A stretch of DNA of 64,000 bases from RYN-230 sp963718305 (GTDB lineage: Bacteria > Actinomycetota > Actinomycetes > Streptosporangiales > Streptosporangiaceae): contig CAVQZG010000017.1 of NCBI GenBank assembly GCA_963718305.1, forward strand, positions 186,001-250,000, in the 5' to 3' direction. Each line of letters opens with the position of its first letter. Positions within the stretch are counted from its first letter, which is position 1. The translations under genes and the position numbers were made by a program. Shown here one piece after another: positions 57,608 through 64,000 of this stretch. Below the pieces are notes generated by a model, which saw nothing but the letters and a program-made list of their open reading frames with translations, searched no databases and had not been told where the DNA came from.

Positions 57608-59266
57608 ATGACGGCGACGCAGGCGCTGGCGCTGCTGCTGCTCATCGTCGGATCCTGCGCGATCGCGGCGCTGGCCCGCAGGCGCGGGGTGGCCGCGCCC
57701 ATCCTGCTGGTCCTCACCGGGCTGGCCGCGTCCTACATCCCCGGGGTACCGGAGTTCCGGCTCAGCCCCGACCTGATCCTGTTCGCGGTGCTGCCTCCGC
57801 TCGTCTACACCACCGCGCTGGAGAGCTCGTACCTGAACCTGCGCGACAACGTGCGGACCCTGGCCCTGCTGTCGGTCGGCCTGGTGCTGTTCACGGCCCT
57901 GGTGGTGGGCGGCGCCGCCCGGCTGGACGTGCCCGGGCTGCCCGTGGCCGCCGCGCTCACCCTGGGCGCGATCCTCGCGCCCACCGACGCGGTCACCACG
58001 GCCAGCATCGGCCGGCAATTGCACCTGCCCAGACGGCTGCTGACCGTCATCACCGGCGAGAGCATGCTCAACGACGGCACCGCGCTCACCGTGTACGCGG
58101 TCGCGGTCAGCGCGGCCTCGGCCGCGGTGGCCACCCCGTCCCCGCTCAGCGCGGTGGGCAGCCTGGTCACGATCAGCATCGGCGGGATAGTCGTGGGCCT
58201 GGTGCTCGGGGTCGGAATCCACCGGCTGCGGATGCGGCTGCGTGACCCGCTGGTGGAGAGCACCCTGTCGCTCCTCACCCCCTTCGCCGCCTACCTGGCC
58301 GCCGACTCGCTGCACGTGTCGGGAGTGCTGGCCGTGGTGGTGACCGGCCTGTACCTGGGTCACCATGCCGGGCAGGCGCACTTCGCCACCCGGCTGCAGG
58401 ACATGGCCGTGTGGCGGGTCACCACGTTCGTACTCGAATCGGTGGCGTTCGCGCTGATCGGCCTGCAGTTGCGGCCCGTGCTGCAGGACGTGGGCGCCCA
58501 GAATCCGGCCCGGCTGGCGGCCGAGGCCGCCATCGTGCTCGGCGCGGTCATCGTGTCCCGGATCGTCTGGGTGTTCCCGTCCATCTACCTGCCCCGGTGG
58601 CTGGTGCCCCGGATCCGGGTCCAGGATCCGGCGCCCGGATGGCAGGCCACGTTCGTGCTGTCCTGGGCCGGCCTGCGCGGGGTCATCTCGCTGGCCGCCG
58701 CGGCAGCGCTGTCCAGCGACGTGCCCCAGCGCAACCTGCTGGTCTTCCTGACGTTCACCACGGTGCTCGGCACCCTGCTGGTGCAGGGCCTCACGCTGCC
58801 CGGACTGATCCGCTGGCTCGGGGTGCGGGCCGGGCCGGACGAGCACCGGGCCGACGTGGTGGCCCAGGCCACCGCGCAGGAGGCCGCGTCCGAGGCGGGG
58901 CTGCGGCGGCTGGAAGAACTGGCGGCCGAGGACCCCGCCGGGGCGCCCCCCGAGGTGGTGGAGCGGCTGCGGCGGCTGGCCGGATACCGGCAGGCGGGGG
59001 CGTGGGAGCGGCTGCCGGGCAGCGAGCCCGGCGCGGGCGGCGGGCCATTGCCGTCGGCCGCCTTCCGGCGGCTGCGCCGGGAGATGACCACCGCCGAGCG
59101 GGCCGAGTTCATCCGGCTGCGGGACGAGCGCCAGATCGACGACGAGGTGCTCGACGAGGTCCTGCACCACCTGGACCTGGAAGAAGCCATGCTGTCCCGG
59201 GACGAATGGGACACCTGGGACGCGGCCGACGGCGACCCCGGGCCCGGCACGCCCGTCTCCGGCTGA
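57608..59266 (+). CDS. CPA1-family Na+/H+ antiporter (NhaP-like)
   Basis: 552 residues with 12 or so helices. Ion-binding motifs: LGAILAPTDAVTTASIGRQL and VITGESMLNDGTALTVYAVA (the ND pair). WAGLRGVISLAAAAALSSDV is also typical. A 150-residue cytoplasmic tail (LRRLEELAAEDPAGA, RRLRREMTTAERAEFIRLRD) may sense pH. Exports Na+ or K+ against protons. In one unit with the TetR gene. Confidence 0.94.
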   Translation: MTATQALALLLLIVGSCAIAALARRRGVAAPILLVLTGLAASYIPGVPEFRLSPDLILFAVLPPLVYTTALESSYLNLRDNVRTLALLSVGLVLFTALVVGGAARLDVPGLPVAAALTLGAILAPTDAVTTASIGRQLHLPRRLLTVITGESMLNDGTALTVYAVAVSAASAAVATPSPLSAVGSLVTISIGGIVVGLVLGVGIHRLRMRLRDPLVESTLSLLTPFAAYLAADSLHVSGVLAVVVTGLYLGHHAGQAHFATRLQDMAVWRVTTFVLESVAFALIGLQLRPVLQDVGAQNPARLAAEAAIVLGAVIVSRIVWVFPSIYLPRWLVPRIRVQDPAPGWQATFVLSWAGLRGVISLAAAAALSSDVPQRNLLVFLTFTTVLGTLLVQGLTLPGLIRWLGVRAGPDEHRADVVAQATAQEAASEAGLRRLEELAAEDPAGAPPEVVERLRRLAGYRQAGAWERLPGSEPGAGGGPLPSAAFRRLRREMTTAERAEFIRLRDERQIDDEVLDEVLHHLDLEEAMLSRDEWDTWDAADGDPGPGTPVSG

Positions 59267-59309
59267 CGGCCGGGAACGTGCATAGGCGCTTACCAGGCAG
59301 AATCGAAGG

Positions 59310-60746
59310 GTGCGATTCCTCACCGAGAACGTCCCGGCCCATGACCTGACCTACAGCGACGTGTTCCTCGTCCCCGGCCGGTCGGCGGTGGCGTCCCGGC
59401 TCGACGTGAACCTCGCGACCCGCGACGGCAGTGGCACCACCATCCCCCTCGTGGTGGCCAACATGACCGCGGTGTCCGGGCGCCGGATGGCCGAGACCGC
59501 GGCCCGGCGCGGGAGCCTGGCCATCCTGCCCCAGGACATCCCGGCCGACGTGGTCGCCGAGGTGGTGGCCTGGGTGAAGAGCCGTGACCTGGTGCACGAC
59601 ACGCCGATCACGCTGGCCCCCGGCGACACCACCGGGCAGGCGCTGGGCCTGCTGCCCAAGCGGGCGCACGGCGGCGTGATCGTGGTCCAGGACGGGCGCC
59701 CGGTCGGCGTGGTGACCGAGTCCGACTGCACCGGCGTGGACCGGTTCACACAGCTGCGCCACGTGATGTCCACCGAATTGCTCACCCTCCCGGCGGGCAC
59801 CGACCCGCAGCGGGCGTTCACCCTGCTGCACGACGGTCGGCACCGGCTGGCGCCGGTGGTGGACGCCGACGGCCGCTGCGTGGGCATCCTGACCCGGACC
59901 GGCGCGCTCCGGGCGACCCTGTACGACCCGGCCACCGACGCCAGCGGACGGCTGCGCGTCGGGGCGGCCCTGGGCATCAACGGCGACGTGGCGGCCAAGG
60001 CCAAGCTGCTGCTCGACGCCGGGGTGGACGTGCTGGTGGTGGACACCGCGCACGGCCACCAGGACAAGATGATGAGCGCGCTGCGCGCGGTCCGCGGGGT
60101 CAGCCCGGACGTGCCGATCGCGGCCGGGAACGTGGTCACCGCGGCCGGCGTCGCCGATCTGGTCGAGGCGGGCGCGGACATCGTGAAGGTCGGGGTCGGG
60201 CCGGGCGCGATGTGCACCACGCGGATGATGACCGGGGTCGGCCGCCCCCAGTTCAGCGCGGTCCTGGAGTGCGCGGCGCAGGCCCGGGCGCTGGGCGCCC
60301 ACGTCTGGGCGGACGGCGGCATCCGCCATCCCCGGGACGTGGCGCTCGCGCTGGCGGCGGGAGCCTCCAACGTCATGATCGGGTCCTGGTTCGCGGGCAC
60401 CTACGAGTCGCCCGGTGACGTGTTCCGCGACCCGGACGGCCGGCTGTACAAGGAGAGCTTCGGGATGGCCTCGGCCCGGGCCGTGCGGCTGCGCAGCGCC
60501 GGTGACTCCTCGTTCGACCGGGCCCGCAAGGAACTGTTCGAGGAGGGCATCTCCAGCGCGCGGATGTACCTGGACCCGCAGCATCCCGGCGTGGAAGACC
60601 TGATCGACACCATCACGGCCGGGCTGCGCAGCGCGTGCACCTACGCGGGCGCCGCCGACCTGGAGGAGCTGCACGAGCGGGCGATGGTCGGGGTGCAGAG
60701 CGCGGCCGGCTACAGCGAGGGAATGCCGCTGCCCACAAGCTGGTAA
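59310..60746 (+). CDS. guaB1: GuaB1-type IMP dehydrogenase-related protein (GMP reductase-like)
   Basis: 478 residues from GTG 59310. Two CBS motifs interrupt the barrel (GGVIVVQDGRPVGVVTESD; HRLAPVVDADGRCVGILTRT). The substrate loop is DIVKVGVGPGAMCTTRMMTG with catalytic Cys, flanked by GVDVLVVDTAHGHQDKMMSA and ADGGIRHPRDVALALAAGAS. The CTTRMMTG loop and YSDVFLVPGRS start identify the actinobacterial GuaB1 branch, reported to act as GMP reductase in mycobacteria. Confidence 0.93.
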   Translation: MRFLTENVPAHDLTYSDVFLVPGRSAVASRLDVNLATRDGSGTTIPLVVANMTAVSGRRMAETAARRGSLAILPQDIPADVVAEVVAWVKSRDLVHDTPITLAPGDTTGQALGLLPKRAHGGVIVVQDGRPVGVVTESDCTGVDRFTQLRHVMSTELLTLPAGTDPQRAFTLLHDGRHRLAPVVDADGRCVGILTRTGALRATLYDPATDASGRLRVGAALGINGDVAAKAKLLLDAGVDVLVVDTAHGHQDKMMSALRAVRGVSPDVPIAAGNVVTAAGVADLVEAGADIVKVGVGPGAMCTTRMMTGVGRPQFSAVLECAAQARALGAHVWADGGIRHPRDVALALAAGASNVMIGSWFAGTYESPGDVFRDPDGRLYKESFGMASARAVRLRSAGDSSFDRARKELFEEGISSARMYLDPQHPGVEDLIDTITAGLRSACTYAGAADLEELHERAMVGVQSAAGYSEGMPLPTSW

Positions 60747-60853
60747 AGCCCGGGAGAAGCCGCCGGCCGCAAGCGGCGCCGGCCCGGCCAGGGTAGGTAC
60801 TCTCGGGCCGTCCCCCGGTAGAAGGCACTGCGGAGGGCACAGCGGCGGGCACG

Positions 60854-60895
60854 GTGCGGGCCCAGCAGTGCGGGCCCAGTGGTGCAGGCCCAGTG
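60854..60895. repeat. Three 14-bp tandem repeats before the GT87 gene
   Basis: GTGC(G/A)GGCCCAG(C/T)(A/G) occurs three times in direct succession just upstream of the start at 60904. The last copy abuts the GGAGGG ribosome-binding site. Confidence 0.7.
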
Positions 60896-60903
60896 GAGGG
60901 AAT

Positions 60904-62499
60904 GTGCGGGGCAGGCTGGCGGTGGCGGGCATCATCGCGTTCGCGGTGATCCTCGGCAGCTACCTGGCCTATATGGCCGTGCACCCCTACCACTGGACGC
61001 TGGACCCGGTCAACCTCGGGGTTTACCAGTCGGGCGGGCTCATCGTGCGGCACGTCCGGCCCTGGTATGACCCGCACCTGGCCGCGCCGCTGTACGACTG
61101 GCGCGGCTACGAGAACCTGCACCTGAAGTTCACCTATCCCCCATTCGCGGCGGTCGTCTTCGCGGTCGTCTCCCTCATCCCGTGGCGGGTGCTGCCCCCG
61201 CTCAGCGTGGCGGTCAACATCGCGGCGCTGCTCGCCGCGTTGTGGTTCACGTTCGGCGGGCTGGGCTACCGCCGCGGCCTGACCCGCCTGGGCGCCACCC
61301 TGCTGGCCGCGGCCGCGGTGTTCTGGACCGAGCCGGTCATCCGCACCGTGTACCTCGGCCAGGTCAACCTGGTCCTGATGGCGCTGATCATCTGGGATCT
61401 GGGCCAGCCGGACACCCGCCGGTCCGGGGCCAGCCGGTGGTGGAAGGGTGCGGGGGTCGGGGTGGCCGCCGGGATCAAGCTGGTGCCCCTCATCTTCATC
61501 CCGTACCTGCTGCTGACCAGGAGGTTCCGGGCGGCCGCCGTGGCCTGCGCGGCGTTCGCCGCCACCGTGGCCGTGGGTTTCGTGGTCGCGCCCGCCGATT
61601 CGGCCCGGTGGTGGCTGGGCGGCCTGTTCTTCAACGGGGGCCGTACCGGCTTCGTCGGCTGGGAAGGCAACCAGTCGCTGCGCGCCCTGCTCACCAGGCT
61701 GGACGGCAGCGTGGCGGGGGCAGCGCCGGTGTGGCTGGCGGTGGCGCTGGTCACCGCGGTGGCCGGACTGGCCTGCGCGGTCCTGCTGGACCGGGCCGGG
61801 CATCCGCTGCCCGGCCTGCTGGCCTGCGCGCTGACCGGGCTGCTGATCTCCCCGGTCAGCTGGGACCACCACTGGGTGTGGATCGTCCCGGGAGTGGCGG
61901 TCGCGGCCGCCTACGCGGTCCGGGCCATGCGCGGCCCGGCCGGGCCGGGCCTGCCTGGGGGGGCCAGCGGGACAGAAGTGACTGACGCCAGCCCGGCCGG
62001 GATTCCGGCCGGAGCCGGAGCAGCGGACCCGACATCTGGACCCGGCTCGTCCCGCGCCGGAGCGCCCGCCATGGGCCTGGCCCGAACCGGCTGGTCAGTG
62101 GCCACCCTCACCCCGCTGCGCTGGCGCCGGGCGCTGCGGTGGCCCGCCGCCGGGTACTGGGCCCTGGCCGCGGCCATGCTGGTCGTGTACGGCGCGTGGC
62201 CGGGCCGCCTGTGGGGTGAACCGGACGACCTGGGCCAGTTCTCGCTGGGGGTGATCTGGCAGCCGCCGAGCACCAACCCGGAGCTCTACTACCGCTACGG
62301 CGACCGGCCCTGGTTCGCCGAGTATCACTGGCACGGCCTCGAACTGCTGACCGGGAACGCCTTCCTGCTCGGCGGCCTCGCCCTGCTCGCCATCCTGATC
62401 GCCGCCGCCCTCCGCATCCGCACTACCACCTCCCCCGCCAGCCCCACCGGCCCCGCAAACCCCTCCAGCCCCGCACCCTCAGCCCGCACCTGGCCGTGA
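60904..62499 (+). CDS. GT87-family (polyprenyl-phosphate-mannose-dependent) mannosyltransferase
   Basis: 531 residues from GTG 60904, preceded by GGAGGG; the frame could start at 60868. Many hydrophobic helices (GIIAFAVILGSYLAYMAV, FAAVVFAVVSLIPWRVLPPL, VGVAAGIKLVPLIFIPYLLL). The acidic start region DPVNLGVYQSGGLIV and FTYPPFAAVVFAV, plus NQSLRALL and ISPVSWDHHWVWIVP, are typical of DUF2029/GT87, which add alpha-1,2-mannose to lipoarabinomannan-like glycans. The C-terminus is Pro/Ser-rich. Confidence 0.92.
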   Translation: MRGRLAVAGIIAFAVILGSYLAYMAVHPYHWTLDPVNLGVYQSGGLIVRHVRPWYDPHLAAPLYDWRGYENLHLKFTYPPFAAVVFAVVSLIPWRVLPPLSVAVNIAALLAALWFTFGGLGYRRGLTRLGATLLAAAAVFWTEPVIRTVYLGQVNLVLMALIIWDLGQPDTRRSGASRWWKGAGVGVAAGIKLVPLIFIPYLLLTRRFRAAAVACAAFAATVAVGFVVAPADSARWWLGGLFFNGGRTGFVGWEGNQSLRALLTRLDGSVAGAAPVWLAVALVTAVAGLACAVLLDRAGHPLPGLLACALTGLLISPVSWDHHWVWIVPGVAVAAAYAVRAMRGPAGPGLPGGASGTEVTDASPAGIPAGAGAADPTSGPGSSRAGAPAMGLARTGWSVATLTPLRWRRALRWPAAGYWALAAAMLVVYGAWPGRLWGEPDDLGQFSLGVIWQPPSTNPELYYRYGDRPWFAEYHWHGLELLTGNAFLLGGLALLAILIAAALRIRTTTSPASPTGPANPSSPAPSARTWP

Positions 62500-62516
62500 T
62501 CATGGGCGGGGGCGCG

Positions 62517-63629
62517 TCAGTCGGCCAGGGTGAGGAGGACTTTGCCGCGGGGGGATTCCGGGTCGGGGTCTCGCAGGGCGTCCAGGGCCGCGGCCCACTC
62601 CCCCAGCGGGAAGCGGTGGGTGACCAGGAAGCCCAGCTCAAGACGGCCCGCGTTCAGCAGCCTGACCACGTCCCGCCAGGCCTCCGAGGTATAGCCGAAG
62701 CTCGCCCGGATGGTGAGGTCGTTGTTGACCAGGTCATCCACGGGAACGGCCGCGGTGGCGCCGTGCGGGGGCAGGCCGAGCAGCAGGATGGTGCCGCCCC
62801 GCCGGGCCGCGGCCAGCGCGGTGAGCACCGCGCCGGTGGTCCCGGCCGCCTCGACCACCAGGTCGTAACCGCCGCCGGCCGCCTCCGGCCCGGTCTCGAA
62901 CCGGGCCGCGCCCGCGGTCGCGGCCAGGGCCGCCTGCGCCGGGCGGCGGCCCAGCATCACGATCTCGGCCGGGGACCACAGGCCGAGCAGCGCGGTCGCG
63001 AGCAGGGCCACGGTGCCGTCCCCGACCACCAGGGCCCGGCTGCCTGGCTTGACCGTGATGCTGGCCAGCCCCCGGTAGACGACCGAGGCGGGCTCCACCA
63101 GCGCCCCGTCGGCCATGCTCACGGCGGGCGCCAGGGGATGCACCAGGGTCTCGCCGACCACCGCGTACCCGGCCGCGGCCCCGTCCCGGGTGAACCCCAT
63201 CTCGTCGTAGGTCGCGCAGAGGTTGGTCTGGCCCGCCCGGCAGTGGGCGCAGTGACCGCACGGCACGATGCCCTCGGCCACCACGCGGGTGCCCGGGGGC
63301 ACCGCACCGCTCGCGCTGGCCAGCACGGTGCCGCTCCATTCGTGCCCCAGGACCAGGGGATAACGGACGTATGCGGGGTCGATCCGGCCGGCCAGGATGT
63401 CCAGGTCGGTGCCGCACAACCCGACGGCGGCCGGCTGGATCAGCACCTCACCCGGCCCGGGGACGGGGCGGGCCCGCTGCTCCAGCGCCACCTCCCCGGG
63501 CGAGGAGACGACCAGCGCCTGGGCGGACGGCCCGGGGGCGGCCGGCCGGGCTGGGGAGGCCGGCGGCCAGCGACCCCGGCTGAGCGCGACGGCGAGCCCT
63601 GGCTCGGCGGCGGGCTGCGTGGTGGCCAT
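62517..63629 (-). CDS. Zinc-dependent MDR-family alcohol/polyol dehydrogenase
   Basis: 370 residues. Catalytic Zn: VGLCGTDLDILAG and LGHEWSG; structural Zn: PCGHCAHCRAGQTNLC; the substrate side includes VEPASVVYRGL. The Rossmann motif ALVVGDGTVALLATALLGL has GDG in place of the usual GxGxxG beginning. It resembles sorbitol or threonine dehydrogenases. The IclR-type regulator gene upstream overlaps its start (TGATG), so it is coupled and probably controlled by it. Confidence 0.92.
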   Translation of the reverse strand: MATTQPAAEPGLAVALSRGRWPPASPARPAAPGPSAQALVVSSPGEVALEQRARPVPGPGEVLIQPAAVGLCGTDLDILAGRIDPAYVRYPLVLGHEWSGTVLASASGAVPPGTRVVAEGIVPCGHCAHCRAGQTNLCATYDEMGFTRDGAAAGYAVVGETLVHPLAPAVSMADGALVEPASVVYRGLASITVKPGSRALVVGDGTVALLATALLGLWSPAEIVMLGRRPAQAALAATAGAARFETGPEAAGGGYDLVVEAAGTTGAVLTALAAARRGGTILLLGLPPHGATAAVPVDDLVNNDLTIRASFGYTSEAWRDVVRLLNAGRLELGFLVTHRFPLGEWAAALDALRDPDPESPRGKVLLTLAD

Positions 63630-64000
63630 CAGGCTCCTGTCCCGGGCATGGTGTAGGGCGCCCCGCCCAGCAGGGCCGAGACCTTGTCGGCGTAGCTGCG
63701 CACGGACCGGCCCAGCTCATCCACGCGCCACGCGGGCAGGTCGCCCTTGATGCCGGTCACGCTGACCGCACCCGCGCAGCTGCCGTCGTGGCCGAAGAAC
63801 GCCGCACCCGTGCAGAACACGCCCTCGGCGTCTTCCTCGTCGTCGACCGCGAAGCCGAGCCGCCGGGCCGCAGCCAGGTTGTCCAGCAGGGTGTCGATGT
63901 CGGTGATGGTGTGCGCGGTGCGCGGGGCCAGCCCGGTCTCCGCGCAGACCCGCCGGACTTCCGGTTCGGTCATCGTGCACAGGATGGCCTTGCCCGCCGC
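63629..64000 (-). CDS. IclR-family regulator, C-terminal effector domain (5' end outside window)
   Basis: About 123 residues are visible, reading in from the window edge as AAGKAILCTMTEPEVRRVCA, then ITDIDTLLDNLAAARRLGFA, DDEEDAEGVFCTGAAFFGHD and CAGAVSVTGIKGDLP, the effector-binding domain of IclR regulators. The helix-turn-helix lies outside. Its TGA overlaps the dehydrogenase ATG, so the genes are translationally coupled and it probably responds to that enzyme's substrate. Confidence 0.9.
   Translation of the reverse strand, partial: AAGKAILCTMTEPEVRRVCAETGLAPRTAHTITDIDTLLDNLAAARRLGFAVDDEEDAEGVFCTGAAFFGHDGSCAGAVSVTGIKGDLPAWRVDELGRSVRSYADKVSALLGGAPYTMPGTGA

Noticed and set aside
57569..59323. 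584-codon minus-strand frame opposite the antiporter
   Set aside because: Gly/Gln/His-rich shadow with no conserved segment; the plus strand encodes a clear antiporter.
59109..60935. 608-codon minus-strand frame opposite guaB1
   Set aside because: Shadow frame; the plus strand has full IMP dehydrogenase-type motifs.

Overview
The window is 64 kb of very GC-rich DNA from an actinomycete, probably a filamentous one. The markers are a complete conservon (sensor kinase-like protein, roadblock protein, DUF742 protein, small GTPase), a DUF4193 protein, a GuaB1-type IMP-dehydrogenase relative, an actinobacterial ferrochelatase with Cys residues for an iron-sulfur cluster, a LAL-type LuxR regulator, a regulatory anti-sigma-like ATPase and a pSAM2-type integrase. 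I do not assign it below class level.

Layout. 0-6 kb: an Lrp/AsnC regulator coupled to a class III aminotransferase, a DMT-type membrane protein, an expansin-like protein, an F420/flavin oxidoreductase and a small two-gene membrane locus. 6-11 kb: a large secreted protein of unknown function, a cold-shock protein, and a Pro/Tyr-repeat protein fused to an ATPase module; both large genes carry single-base frameshifts in homopolymer runs. 11.4-14.2 kb: a LacI regulator and a secreted GH16 glucanase. 14.2-22.3 kb: PhzF, two methyltransferases, a MshC/cysteinyl-tRNA-synthetase-like ligase, and a probable persulfide-response locus (persulfide-dioxygenase/rhodanese fusion, CstR-like regulator, cation-efflux-like protein, then beta-glucuronidase). 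Three copies of an ATACCC-N4-GGGTAT operator tie this locus together. 22.3-27.3 kb: small proteins, a LAL regulator, a FUSC membrane protein.

27.5-37.1 kb is a decayed integrative element inserted in the 3' part of a tRNA gene with a CAU anticodon. It is bounded by a perfect 46-bp direct repeat and carries a GntR regulator, xis and a broken integrase next to the intact tRNA. Its cargo includes an FkbM methyltransferase, an MFS exporter, a VOC protein, a stress-protein-like gene and a broken Mrr-like nuclease. I see no replication or transfer genes.

37-64 kb is conventional chromosome: the conservon, acyl-CoA dehydrogenase, a zinc-ribbon/FHA protein, a permease plus formamidase pair, aldo/keto reductase, amidohydrolase, DUF4193, a membrane-anchored pseudokinase, inositol monophosphatase plus ferrochelatase, a lytic transglycosylase, an aldonolactone oxidase-type flavoprotein, TetR plus a Na+/H+ antiporter, GuaB1, a GT87 mannosyltransferase, and a zinc dehydrogenase coupled to an IclR regulator that runs off the window.

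The most promising system is the persulfide-response locus at 16.8-22.3 kb. Its operators also face a divergent operon encoding a cysteine-activating ligase homologue and a methyltransferase, and a sugar hydrolase sits in the same transcription unit. All functional statements come from motif recognition by eye; no database search was run.
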